Source: Lingula anatina (Eukaryota; Brachiopoda; Lingulata; Lingulida; Lingulidae). Taken from it: a DNA stretch of 64,000 nucleotides. Both the position numbers and the translations under genes were made by a program. Below the pieces are notes generated by a model, which worked only from the letters and a program-made list of their open reading frames with translations, was not told the DNA's origin and did no database searches. Positions 36,801 to 50,261 of the stretch are shown piece after piece (the first letter of the stretch is position 1; every line of letters begins with the position of its first letter). The stretch covers positions 532,565-596,564 of the forward strand of contig NW_019775813.1 in the NCBI RefSeq assembly GCF_001039355.2. The letters run 5' to 3'.

Positions 36801-37784
36801 CCATACTCTTTTAGCCCAAGAGAGTTAAAATGTGCTGTAAGTATTTTTTATAAAAATATCAAAATGTAGTATGAAGAGCAAAACACAATACAGAGGGAAA
36901 AATGCTGCGAAAACCGATATCAACTTGCTTCCTTCACATCTCAACATGACATAATCAGTCTAAAACTTGTTCATACTCTGTGATTAAGCCCTAGAATTCA
37001 AAAAGCAAAAAAAAAAAAAAATATGAGAAAAAAAAAACCTTGATCAAGGTACCATACAGCATCATTAGACCATCTACAAGTCAACACCGTCTCTTCCTCC
37101 ACAGGAAGCTTCATCATACTGAAAGATGAATCTTTTTACTGAGCAGTCAAGATGAGAAAACCCCTTGCCCCTGTTCCTGTTAACATCAGGTATAATGAGG
37201 TCTTTGATATTAAATCTGAAATGCCATGATGCTGTAAGTGGTCTCATAATAAGAAGACTCCTGTCTGGTAATGAGCGAGGCTGACGGCTGGGGTGGCAGA
37301 GATCAAATGGTGGGATATATTCTAGGCATCTCTTAGATCTACTCATTTAGACAGAGACGAGATTCTCTGTGATCTATGTTTTGATATTCTTGCAATGTGT
37401 TTGAATTCAGTCTCTCTGGAGTGCAGGCTATTTCTAGTATTTAACCACCTCATACCAAACTTTCCATTTCTGTGAAAAAGGGGATAGCGAAATTTTGATC
37501 TTGAATTATTTGGACTCTTATTAATTACCAGGGGCATGTCCTTTCTCATTACTAATATCACAAACCATATTTCCATTTGTATACAGTATAGACTGTGCAT
37601 CACTGGTATTATGCAAACCCAGTACCAGAGCTATTAATGAGTGTCTTTCTGTTTTAATTGATTACCCCCTATGAAGTCACACTTGTCAGGGTTGCACCAT
37701 GATGTCAGAGGCAGGACAGCACTGTTTACACAACATGGAAAGAGAGGGAGGGCAAAATACAAACCAAATGGTATAGTCCAGTNA

Positions 37785-37785
<1 letters not shown>

Positions 37786-37843
<58 letters not shown>
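37786..37843 (+). repeat. A58 homopolymer beside an ambiguous base
   Basis: A run of 58 A follows GTNAC, with the N at 37783. This may be a retroposon tail or an assembly-affected homopolymer. No SINE or processed gene body is recognisable upstream. Confidence 0.8.
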
Positions 37844-37844
<1 letters not shown>

Positions 37845-37924
37845 AGAATAACAACTGAATTCAGCTTTATTTTATATGTAAGCCTATCTCCCGCAGGTAT
37901 TAACTGAACCCCACCTTCTATGGC

Positions 37925-38600
37925 TAATAGCAGCCATTTTGTTTTGTTTTCTTTTCAAAAAGGATACAGATAACATTCTCATCATATATATATTATGTGA
38001 ATTAAAAAGATGTGGAAAATACTCAGAAACAAAACTAATTTATCAATTAATATTATATTTCCATGGCAGAAGAAGCCCTTATACTGTATACTAGTATTCC
38101 TTTAATATGGCGGCCATCTTGGATTTTTCTCGAAATGCCTGAGAATAAAGGTTAGTTACTCACCACAAAAATATTATTTGTGTAATAAGAAACAATTAGA
38201 TAGTGGGCAATGCATCTTCCTAGTTGGCATTAGTTAGTTGAAAACCTGTGTACAAGATCTAGTATTCCTATGCCATATGGCGGCCATCTTGGATTTTTCA
38301 AAAAGTCCAAGGACACTACTTTGTTACCTGACACATATGCATAATATGGGTAATAAGGATGTGGAAAACATTGAGAAAACACTTAATTTGATAAAAATCA
38401 ACATAGGTATGTATATATTTCTACAGAATTTCACTAATTGGCGGCCATTTTGGATTTTTTGGCCAAACGGTAATTTTTTTCCGTGGGCTACGGCTCTAAT
38501 TTGATTTAGTATGTCAAAAGGTACCCACATGCAAAATTTGGTGCTTTTATCCGCCGTGTCACGATTTGGCCATTTTTTTGCCCTAAGCAACCGGACTAGT
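37925..38600. repeat. Degenerate tandem array with YY1-like cores
   Basis: Units of about 160-185 bp share the motif GGCGGCCATCTTGGATTTTT at 38109 and 38279, and GGCGGCCATTTTGGATTTTT at 38440, with a weaker CAGCCATTTTG at 37930. Between motifs, segments such as GATGTGGAAAAYAYTSAGAAA recur. The reverse strand of each motif contains AAGATGGC or AAAATGGC, the core of the YY1 site. Decayed mobile element or satellite is the likely origin. Confidence 0.65.
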
Positions 38601-39518
38601 ACACAGCTATAGTTTATCAACATTCATCTGGCCATTATGAAATAATCAATTATGATACGTACTTGTATCAAGCTGTCAAATGCATTACTTCTGGCTGTGA
38701 CTTATGATTATGACAATTAATTCCAAGTAAAAGACTGTTTGGATGGCAATAACCTCTAGTCTCTGGCGTGTAAATGTACTTTATTAAAACTTACACTCGA
38801 ATAGCTTCAGTTCAAAAAGTATTTTAAGTCACAAACCTTTTGAAACGGACTCCTAAAAACACTTGAAACTGACAGACTGCAAGACTCACAGGTGTAAATC
38901 CTTCATGTTTAGAAACGTCAAAGATGAATGTCAGATATTGACCCTCTTCCTCTTTGGTGCAAGTTCTCAGTTTTACCCGATTTGCGATAAGTCAAACCAC
39001 CAAAATATCCCTGTAACTTTCTATTGCTTTATTCTTTATTAAAAACAGACAGCTATAAAACACTGTGGCCAGCTAATCTGAATAACTACCAGAACCTACG
39101 AGAGGGCAGAATGTTGAGGTTCTTAAAAGCTTTGCAAGGATGGGTGTATCCACCTCACTAAAAAACACCGAAAGATATTAAATACCCATAAAGTCTAGAA
39201 AGAAGTGTATTAACACCTCTCCATAATACATCACAAATCATGTCCTGAAGACCTTTGCAGGACCTAGCTTGCTAATTTCTAAGAATACACAGGTAATACA
39301 TTGATATAAACTGTCACAGAATACATGGTAACAGATAACTATAAACTATTCAAGACCACTCCGTACAAGACATCTATCAACTCTCCTCATGTATGGATCC
39401 ATCATAAAGAATCATAAAATTAGACTTCTCGGAGCATTTCAGAGGTAACCATCAACTTCTAGGAGCATCCAGGTAACAGGTCTGACAATAAACTATGGGG
39501 AAATAAATAATAATATGC

Positions 39519-39534
39519 CTGCCCTCTGGTGCGC
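39519..39534 (-). promoter_or_regulatory. CTCF-like motif
   Basis: Minus-strand GCGCACCAGAGGGCAG differs from the CTCF consensus CCACCAGAGGGCAG at one core base. Sequence match only. Confidence 0.35.
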
Positions 39535-42500
39535 CTTTAACAGCCAGCCAGCGAGGTTTTCAAGAACTTTCCCAGTGCCGACGGATTACCTTGGGAGTTA
39601 TGAGTGCCATAGATTGTCTGTGTTTGACAATTGCCTTCCTGTTCCCTGATTGTTTCACAGTGCCATGTAAACAGATAGGTGTTTTATCATCAATCAAGGC
39701 AAGGTAGAGCCAGTGCAGGGGCTTTCACCTGTTGCCTTCTTAATTAAGGTTCCAGTTGGGTTGAATCTGCTTATGAGGTGCACATGAACCATAATGTGTA
39801 TCAACTGTTAGTTTTGTTCTTCATGCTCAAGTTGATTTCTTAAGTTTGTAGAATGTTTGGCTATAAATCTTAAGATAAAGGCCTAACAATATATACAGAG
39901 CATAATGCTAAATTAAAACAAATTTGACTGTAATTTCCAAACTTTTCCCCTCACCCACAGCACTATATCAAGACACATCCGCTGTTTCAATTTTTTTCGT
40001 GATCATTTTTATCACAGTCAGATAAAACTCTTATCCCTCAAATGACAAAGACAACACTGCGAAAACACGATGATCACGAGGTAAACACGCCCTTTCCCAG
40101 GGTTCGCAAAAGATGAAAAGTGCCCTAATCCTACGTAATGATATCTGGATATCTTATTGATAGTTATCAAAAGATGAAAGAGTGCGACAATCCCATAATG
40201 CACAATGAGATAACCCATTCATGCCCAGCTTAGATATGATAATGGAATAATTGAAGAATACAGAACAAATCGTTATTAAGTATGCTATCATGTATCAAGG
40301 GATATTGGTTCTGAGCCTAGTGTTTGGGTAATAACAGGCTTAAAGGGAGTGGTCATATTTGGGGGAGGGGGAGAGGGCAATATTCATATTCATTTTTTGC
40401 AATAGCTTAATCAATTATTTTAACTTACTGAGTACAAAGTAAGGTACCTATATTATTCATTATTATAAATACAAGTTTTAAATTACAAAGATTACTTTAA
40501 AAACAACAGAATAGCAGGATGCTGAATAATTATCAATGATTTAGAAGCAATCATATGCAAATTTAGGACATTTAAATCAATATTAAAATCAACTTTTCAT
40601 TCATGTTATTTATATTAATCTTATAGCAAAGATTTCATGTTATATGTACAGGGATTTGCTTGGCCCAGTTCTCCATAGCAAGGTACCGTCTGTCACAGGT
40701 GTGCAGGAAACGAAGGACGTCTGCTCAGCTTCTGCTCTTCCTTTTCAGCTTGTCTACATCTTATATTTGCTTTTAATCGCTCTAAATATTTGGTCTTATT
40801 AATTAGTAAGGAAATGAGATGTTTTGAGATACAGGTGTGAAAAATCCAAAAATATCAAATACTCTGTCTATATGTCAACTTTTGTTAATTTCCACTTGCT
40901 CCACTGTATTCTACAAATAATTCAAACACATCAGCAAAATATTAGACACAGTAATTAACTTAAGCCTACATACAAACAATCAGTTTAAGAAAAATCATTA
41001 CAATAGAAGCAAATAACACTTTTGCAGCTTATTTTCCAGATACCTTGGTGCCAATATTACTGCTCGACCGGTCTGCCCCAATCAACAGATGCAGAAGGAG
41101 AAGTCGGTTCAATGTACCCTCACTCTCAGGAATACCAGACTGAAGGAGCTACATCTTACAAGAGGTGAAAATTCCAGAGATTTTATCAGACAACACAGGT
41201 TTTAGGATAAAGGTGAACCTGCTCACAGCAGGGAGAGTATGTGTATGTAGATATATATATATATTTATACACAGAACTTCAAACTTTTAGTAGGAAAACT
41301 CTGCAGAGAAGGCTTTGGGAGGGATTCAGCAGAGGGGGAGCTGTGATAGTGCTGAAGACTGCAGTCTCTGACATCCCAATATAAAAGATGGTGATCTGAT
41401 TATCAGCTGTAGATATGAGTATTAGCTGCTCAGAGTCAAACTCATTTCACATTTTAACATAAAACCTGGTCAAATATCAATTAACACCCATTATAATGAC
41501 GGAAATAATAGTTAACATTTAAAATGTGAAAAAAAGGAAAAAAATCAAGAAGTGACAATGAATAGCAAAAACACTTCACTAAAAAAAGAAAAAAAATTTT
41601 TATCCCTGCAATTTCAGGCCACTAAATCAAGTACCTGTTCTCTATTCTGATCCCCTCTCTGAACCCTCACAGCGCTGTCTGACCAAGTTATTCGTACAAA
41701 CGGTAGCCAAATAAACCCCAAATAAACCGTCCATCACGCCTTTCACCAAAGGCCACTGCACTTACTTTGCCTAATTGGCTCATCTTTTTTAGCCTAAACT
41801 CTGGACTAGATCTCATTAACTTCCCGTCTCCACATCTATTTCTTCTCCATGATCTACACAAGCTAGATTTACATCAGTGGTTTTCCCAAAAATCTACTTT
41901 GTCCAATTATCGCAAGTTTATGAGCTGTTGTATTTCTATTTTAGTGGAAATTTAGCTTTTTGTACATTGGAACTGGTATTGCACTTTTTGCCCTATAATG
42001 TAGAATGTCTGCTGCAGCTGGAAATAGCCATGGTATGGCTTTCGTTGGGATGTTTACTAAACTTTGAAGGCTGCTGTTTACAAACAGAAAAACAGAGGTG
42101 CAAATCGTTAAATGTTAAGATATGGCTAATTAATTTACTGCGCTTGCTAGCACAAGAGGAAGACAAAAATCAACAGGAAATTCAATCACCAAATTTACCT
42201 AATTCTCTCTCTCTTTTCAAGTTGGAATTTTTAACAGTTTGAGGAATCCTGTCATTCTGAAAATCATTAGTTCTGAAAGGAAGTAATTCAGTGGAAAATT
42301 GTCCAAAAATATTCTAGAAATGCATCAAAGTGCTTTGATGTTCTAAAAGACTTAAAAATCAATTAATTAAAACAGCTTTTGTATATATCCTGCATCCGTT
42401 TTATTCTAAAATCTCAAAATAGTGAGGAAAAATTTGTTGCTGAAAAGCCATGCCAATCCACCAATCAGATACCACTGCAATACAAGCGATATCATATCTG

Positions 42501-45500
42501 CAGCATTCCTTATTATAGACGCATTCTTGGAATGGTATTCTACTTTTATCAACCCAAACTCCCCACTTTTTGCAAAATCTGTTCCTCATTTCTTTTTCCA
42601 ATTTTCCATAGCATGTTCGCATTTAAGGCAAAACATGTCCTTGGTTTGAAAGCTTATCGCCCATGAGTAAAACCAGGTTGAATAAATACGTACGCGTGCT
42701 GCCAAAAAACTACCCATTTATATTGCGATTATTGCCACAGTGAGGCCTGCGTATTGGAGTAGTCATTCATAAAATCTTGGGAAATCTCCAAAGCACGGCT
42801 GCTTACCTTATGATGTTTGAGCTACCTTTGCAAACTTCATATGTTTCTAAGTGGGAAATGTCACTTTTTTATTACATTTCTATGTGTAGCACATGCCCCT
42901 TTACAAGGTCAAGGTCACTTTCTGGATTCACAGAAACCCAACCTTTCTCTAAATACACAAAAAATTGCTGCATATGATGAAATTACCATGTGTAGGGTTT
43001 AAAACATTTTTATGTATAAGCAAGCAAGACAAGTTTAATTAAACATACGTTTCAGTGTGCCCTACTGCAGCAAAAAGAAAGATAGCAAGAAAGAAATAAT
43101 AAGTGAGAGTGTCATAAAATTGGCTCCTGGTTCTTCATAAAATTTATGAAATTTTAGGTGACAATACCACTCATCTTATAAATTTTTCTTTCCACCCTCC
43201 CAGCTAGCCCAGTAATCATGTAAGCCTATGACATAACCCAGTGCAGTAGGCTTCTCAACCAGGGTCCAAACAAATGAGCTTGAAATTCCATCAGAAATAC
43301 AAACCAATTAGTCATCATAGCCTGCCGCAAATCACTACCCAGTAGTGCAATAATATTTTCATTTATTATATACAGAGTTAGTAAATTAAGCAAAAAAAAA
43401 AAAAACTAGGTACCGTATTTTCTTCACGGCTCAGTTTAATCCTTGCTCAGCGCAAAATTCTCCCTTAAAAGAAGCAATTATAGAAATATTCTCCACCTAT
43501 AACAATGTAACAAAGTCTTTCCAAATATAACAATGTCTGCCAACAACTGAACACTTAGACGTGGTCACATTGGAATATTTGAGACAGGTTCTGAAACTAT
43601 CTGGAGTAGGTTCAGTGTTTTCAGTGTCAAACAATCTGCCTTAAAATTGGTGACAGCAATAAATATCCTGCTTCTTTCTAGGTAATGCATTTAACACTTT
43701 GACTCATTGTGTTAGATGAAGAGCATCAATTGCAATCAATATCGTTGCAAATTAATAATATGTGGAAAAAAGTCTAGATGCCATTTTGCCACAATGTGAC
43801 AAGTTTTGGACCCGAACCGATTTTAGCCCGTGTCTTAACTTGCCTAAATGTGAACAAATCCACTTCCCCAGTGTGAACACGTCTTATTCCCTAGCATTCA
43901 AGGGTACCATGGTACTCTATGGTTCATATTCAATAATAAACAGCCTAAGTACTGGTATTTTGGAGGGGGGAGGGGTTTATACAGCCAAATGGAGCATAGG
44001 GGATCAACCAGGACCTATATTGAATCAAAACACCCTGTAATCTCCTAGGTAAATATCCTGACCAGAGAAGGGAGAGGATTAAGAAGGGGCGGAACTTTGA
44101 TCAGCGCCCCTCTCCTGATGATGTGTTTTCACCTGGAGTGAGAGAAGATGATGTAATTGGTCTTATACTCCCTCCTATATACCTGTGTGCTTCTCCTCAA
44201 GTGCTGACACATGGTCACAATAGATACGAATATAGAAACTAAGCTTACAATAAGACAGCACTGCCAACATGAAAGAACTCAACATGCAGATCTTTCCTCT
44301 CACATCCTTATTTTTAAAATAGAGATACACCTTTGAACAATGGAGGTCTGTCAAATCGCACATACAATAAGCATATACATGTGTAGACTCAATGCTTTTG
44401 TACAGCTAGGCAGAGAAAGGTGGATTGAAAAGGGAGAAATGAAGATAAAATCTCAACTGCACTACCAATAATCAAGTCAAACACTCAACTACAGTACACC
44501 ACATTTCATTTTCCCCACATTTTCCTGATTACTTTTCATTCACGGTGTAATTTCATTTGTATAAAGTCCAGTAACTCAATCCAGCTTCCCAAACCATTGT
44601 TTCTACATTTAGTACAGCCCTGAAGAGGATCAGGAAATAGCTGCTCTCTTCCAATCTGACCCTATAAGTAAAGAGGCATGTATAAAACTCAAGAGCTATT
44701 CAACATTTAAAGAGGCAGTTTTAAGTGGAATGAACCCATTTCAAACCTAACCTTATGTCCCTCTCCAACAGGCCTTCTTCACTTTTAACCTTCACCGAAA
44801 GTTCAATCATAAAAATTAACTGATAACTGATGATCATTTTCAAAACATGTATTCTAGAATTTCTACCAGTATGTTCTACATCATGCCCTGCTGAGTATAA
44901 AATTATAATAAGTTTCCAGACAATTCTTAAACATTTCATTACCACTAACCTCTTATTTCAGACAATAAGGGCACTTGTCATAACAGTTCTAGATAATTCA
45001 TTGCCTTAATTACAGCTAGCAGAATAAATGACCACTTTCTTCATTTCATTTGCCATACTTTATTACCACATATAACAGAAATTATCATCCCAGATATTTC
45101 CACCACTATGTCAGGCACTGACATTTCAAAGTCTTACCAAAAAAGGTCAAACTGTTTATCAGATTTATGAATAAAGCCTCCGCAAAAGCTGATCAAATTT
45201 TGACATGGTTTACCCTTTTTGGGCCATAAATTACAAACAAGTAAATAGAGTCTTTGTTAGACTACATCAGCATAAGTGTACCCTTTTCCTCTGATCTAAT
45301 TCTCCTCAAATTTACCTTGCAACATCAATTAACTGTATGTCAAGGTTTAAATAGACTTTTTATTGACCGTCCTGTTAAGATATCAAAATGTTGCCCCAAG
45401 ACTCTTTTAAGTATGTTGACCCCCTCCCCAGGCCTGTTGAATTCGGATGTTTGGGGGTTTTAAGTTCGGATATTTGGGGGCTTCCTGTGGGTATACTTGA

Positions 45501-47946
45501 TATCCTTGGGCAATGGTCCTTGAAACATTCTGAATAAGGAAAGTAAGCATCAATCCAACCTGGTATTAGTCACTTTAGGTTTTTTTTCTGTACAATTTTG
45601 CCCTTCTTAAATAGAAAGTGAGGGTGAGCCTTATGGAAGGCTCATTGATATATCCATGTTTTTTTTTTTCAGTATAATTCTGGTAATGACTCAATCTTTT
45701 TGATGGGGAAGAATTATCAATCTTTCAGATACATTTTTTTGAAATCATTAAAAATATATTTCTGTGAAGAAATTTGGTGCTTTTACTGTATAGAAAAAAA
45801 CTGCTTTTCCATATTGCTGCTACCATTCAAAAGGCAAGTTTTTATTTTAAGATTTAATGACTTAAAAATACAGCACCTGCAAAATAAACCATTTTCCCCA
45901 CTGAAAAGACCAAGACATTACCACAAATGATCATACATAAACTTTATAGTTATAGTTCCAGATTCATTTTATTTTACGTACAATGGTATGGAGAGGGAGG
46001 AGGACAGCATCATGCTTCCACTGTACCTCATATCACATTCCTTCCCCCTGTAAACCCACTAGAATTCATTAATAACTACATCTCATCAGGACACAGTATC
46101 ATAGAGCATCATGGTGGTCCTATCACATTGTCTAAGGTTACGGAACTTTTGTTCACTGCATGCCATATGTGGCTGATAAGATAATAAGTATCTGCTCAAA
46201 GGCTTCCAAAAGGCTTCTGCAAATGAAACAATGGCTTACTTGGCAGATGTGCTGGAAAGCTAAGATCCAGCGCATGTTGAGGATGGGTGTGGGTATTTGA
46301 AGTAAGTTTTGATTCTCGTTTGCTGTGTATTGTAAACATATTCAGATCATCAAGATGCATATGGCAAATGTGTGGCAGCTCTAACTATATATATATACTG
46401 AGGCTAGCTAAGCTGCAAATTCAGTTATAAATGTGCAACGCATTTTTTACAGTGGGATTTTTCATATCATTTTTTCAGTTGATATAACACAATGTTCACG
46501 TTATAACTACTACAATGTATGAACCACTGAACACACACACACACGCAGAGAAAGAGAGAGAGAAAGAAAGTCTGAGAATTCTCCTTCCAAGAACGGTTGA
46601 ATTCCCAGAACATCCCCAGCATTATATGAGCTTACAAGAAGCCAACTTTCCACACTGCAGGGTGAAACGGAGATGAAACAGGGTCAGTGAATTTTAGCTT
46701 ACAAGATTCCACTTCAGAGGCAGGCTGTTCTGAACTGCTGTTTTGGCAGCAAATAGTCGCCGCTCTGACATCTTCAATTTTACGCATGCTACGTAGCCAT
46801 GAATCCTGAGATGAATCCAGAATGTTTCATCGTTTAGTGCATAAGTGAAATCTTTTTCTTCCCTTCTTGTTTCATTTTGTTATAAAAATATTGTGCTATA
46901 AAAACTGGTCAGCCAGTCGCCATTCTGCCACCTTCATTTATCTGTGTGACTGAGCTTTGAATTGTGTTTTGAGTCCTGAATGCTTACGTGGGGTTTTATC
47001 ATTTATTTCATAACTATATACTCTTTCTTTTGTTTCTCCCTTTCTTATCTAATTTTAATTTTAAAAGTTTGGAGTTACTAACAGTGTGAACTGTTTCAAA
47101 TATAACTGACTGAATGTCAAACAAAATTTTTTAAAATTTCAATTTTCTTAATAAGACAGAAAAATAAAAATATTTTGAATTGCTGTCTTCATTCCATGAA
47201 AAACATTTCCATTCATCAAATTCCCCACAACTATTTGACAAAAATCCCTCCTAATTCCCACACTAAATAAAAAGCCATAAAACAAATTACTCCCTATTAA
47301 AAGTGGAAATTTCATTTTTTGCCTGCTCGAAAGAAATGCCTGGCGACAGCAGCATGGCTATTTTACAATTACAACAATCTGAAAATGCCACACTCTCCCC
47401 AGTTCAAGGCATGTCAGCATTCTGAATGTCAAAGATCTCAAGATAGGTGCTCAATTTTAGAAACAAGGGTTGATTACAGCGCCTTTTTACTTACTTCTTA
47501 AGAAAACCCAACAGCGCAGATTGTACAACTAGAAACATTTGCCAAGATCGCAGCCTCAGCTTTTGAAGTCTGCAGCTCTGGTATAACCCTAAGAGGTAGT
47601 TACAGTATCAGAATCACTGAGAGAGAGAGAGAGAGAGAGAAGGAAAAAGAAAAGGAGAAAAACCATAGCTTTTTTTTTCTTTGTTATGAAATGTATCAGG
47701 GGAAGACCATGTAGGGCAAGGCTGAAAACAAAAACATCAAATAGTTCATGCCACATTGTCCATCATCTCTAACACCTGACCCCAACAGCATTTTGGTCAT
47801 CTTGTACTTTTATTGGCCCTATAACCTCTTCAACTTGACCTGGACTTTTCAATAAGAATCTTTGCCACATTTACACTTCTCAAAGTTGTAGGTTGCTTCT
47901 ACTATGGAGCACATAAAACAATGCCAAAACACATACCAGTATATTA

Positions 47947-48224
47947 TCTCTGAGAAATGCAATCAACTTTTTTGCTCTGAGTAATGCAATCAACTTTTTT
48001 GCTCTGAGTAATGCAATCAACTGTTTTGCTCTGAGTAATGCAATCAACTTTCTCTGTTCTAAGAAATGCAATCAACTTTCTCTGCTCTAAGAAATGCAAT
48101 CAACTTTCTCTGCTCTGAGAAATGCAATCAACTTTCTCTGCTCTGAGAAATGCAATCAACCTTTCCTGCTTTGAGAAATGCAATCAACCTTTCTGACTCC
48201 GAGTAATGCAATCAACTTTGTTTG
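47947..48224. repeat. 27/28-bp minisatellite, ten copies
   Basis: AATGCAATCAAC recurs ten times, at 47956, 47983, 48010, 48037, 48065, 48093, 48121, 48149, 48177 and 48205. The spacing is 27 bp for the first three intervals and 28 bp for the last six. The early copies carry GAGTAATGC with a T-run; most later copies carry GARAAATGC with TTTCTCTG. The 27-bp part is open on the minus strand and encodes repeated LIALLRAKK, but the 28-bp copies shift frame, so a coding role is unlikely. Confidence 0.9.
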
Positions 48225-50009
48225 CTGACAAAAAATGGTGCACAAAAGTGTAGGGTAAACAAGATTATAAAGATCCTCTAATGCCAAATTTATTGTTCAG
48301 ATCAAAATTTTGATCTAAAATGGCTTACACACTGTCCAAAAAAGCCAATATTGAAGTTAGGTGAGATGGCATGGGTGTATTTACCATGGCTCTATAACGA
48401 TCCAGGAACACAATAAGATCAAGTCCAAAACCGACCTGTGTAAATATTCCTCCCAAGTCTGCCCAGTCAGTCAGCCCATGCTGCATTCCTCGCTGTCACA
48501 TTTCTCTCTCTCTCTCAGTGGCAGCAGACAGGCTGGACTGGGGAGAAACCAGCTCACCTATCTGATCAGAGATAAATGACTGGGGAAGGAAGCTATATTG
48601 GTCATGCTGGCCTTTCTCTCTTGTCCAGTTTCCTGACCAGAGAGGAGAGAATCCAGACCAGGTACATGGGCGGGCATGCTTAGATGTGTGTCTTCCTACA
48701 GTGTGTTAGTCTGTGTATCCATGTGCCTGGCCAATACAAGTTTACATAGGGCCAGGAAATGGATACTGTATGTACGTCCACTCTGGAGAATCTGGACTAA
48801 AGTACCCAGAGACAGTTCATTGAGTTCAGTATCTGTCACCTTACAATGCTACATAATGTCATGTCATATGACATTTGGTGACACTTTCCATGTGACACAT
48901 GGTGTATAATTGTGTTTGAATGTCATGTCAACTGGTGATCTTTCCGTCTCTTTCTTTCCGTCTTTCTTCTTTGTTTTCATTTGCTATCTATAATTCCAGC
49001 AATTACCCAAACCAACTGATGAGGTTTAATTCAACCTAATTCCAGCAAATTTGATTTTAATTCGGCCCTGGGCTAAAATTTAAGATTTGTTTATTGGACC
49101 CAGCAGTGCACACTGACTTCTGGTCAGCACTTAAGATCCTCTCCCCCTCCCCCACCCCCCCTTAAACATGTCATCCAACCCACCAGTACTATGCTTGGAT
49201 AACCAATTTTCAACAATGGCCATATTTCAATTTTAATTAACTGATCTTTTCTTTCCTTAAGAAAAAACACTATGATAAATCATCTCCTAAATTAAGCAGT
49301 CGGTGAACATCAACCCGTTGTTCTCCTCCCCTCGTGTTTCGTACACCTATCTTAATCCAGGCTGGATTAACCTGTATCATCAATTACCGTGATAACAGCT
49401 CCGCCACTCTGGCTTGCTTATTTGCCTTCGTGTCTCGTACAATACCTCTCTGCTACTGCCAGTATCATGTCTAGTTTGAAGAGCAAACGACAATAACAAC
49501 AACAACAACTTCCGATTCATTGATTGATTTAGGAATTAGATTAAGACCCCATTTTCAAATCCTGCTGATAATTTCAGGACCTCTTGGGGGTGGTTTGGTC
49601 ATTTTGACAACTTCTTCTCTTTGCAATCGTATTAAAAGGATTTCCGGCAGGTTAAGATAAAGTAAGAGGGGTGGTGTCTCATAGGGGGGTGGTACATATA
49701 CACACACTTCACTATCCTAGGCTCTCCTAATTTCAATTTTGTATGATGTCATCTAATTGCAGTCAAATTAATCACAACACAGCCCCAATCATCTATACAA
49801 ACAAGAAGCCATTTCAGGAGCCCTGCTGAGCAGATATCAGTTTAACTGCAATCAAAACTAATTAGGTAACAAACTGTTTATGATAATCATGCAAACACTG
49901 TTAAACAATACATCTATATGCAATGTCACATGTTCAACAGTGGCAAATTTGGGGTAAAGGGGTAAACATTAACAACACTGTTCTTCATTCAAATACTGCT
50001 ACAGTCTTA

Positions 50010-50261
50010 GGCTTCGTTCACATGCAATGTCTATTTTCTATTTTCTATTTTCGGTATGTCTTATGATCACGGTCTGTGCACTGAATATCCCGCCGCGTAA
50101 TTACTGGCAGCGCGAGCCAGTTACTTATAGTAACTTATAGTAACTGGCTCGCGCTGCCAGTAATTACGCCGCGGGATATTCAGTGCACAGACCGTGATCA
50201 TAAGACATACCGAAAATAGAAAATAGAAAATAGAAAATAGACATTGCATGTGAACGAAGCC
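50010..50261. mobile_element. Near-perfect palindromic fold-back MITE, 252 bp
   Basis: Two arms of about 120 bp are reverse complements of one another almost throughout. They run from GGCTTCGTTCACATGCAATG at the left end to the matching right end. The centre is TTACTTATAGTAACTTATAG. Arms differ by one or two TTTTCTA-type units and a CCGCCGCG/CCGCGG change. TTA flanks both sides (50007-50009 and 50262-50264), the TWA-type duplication of PIF/Harbinger elements. It has no coding capacity. Confidence 0.85.

Larger units (their letters stand above)
26036..50006. other. Non-coding upstream segment, no recognised exon
   Basis: I see no open frame here that looks like a known protein, and no RING, TRAF-type zinc finger or PDZ N-terminal half on the minus strand. 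The sequence immediately upstream of the candidate first exon (26.1-26.4 kb) has CAGCTG E-boxes and AATTAATT-type homeodomain-like sites and is the natural place for a promoter. No clear TATA box was found. Elsewhere there are microsatellites, a dispersed repeat, a YY1-like array and a minisatellite, listed separately. Confidence 0.5.

Noticed and set aside
37671-37907. Frame with a poly-Lys run
   Set aside because: Produced by the A58 homopolymer and an ambiguous codon.
47880-48071. Repeat protein with LIALLRAKK units
   Set aside because: Comes from the 27-bp minisatellite; the 28-bp copies break the frame and there is no gene context.
48299-48316. 18-bp perfect palindrome AGATCAAAATTTTGATCT
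   Set aside because: AT-rich palindromes of this size occur by chance in 64 kb and nothing else marks this one.
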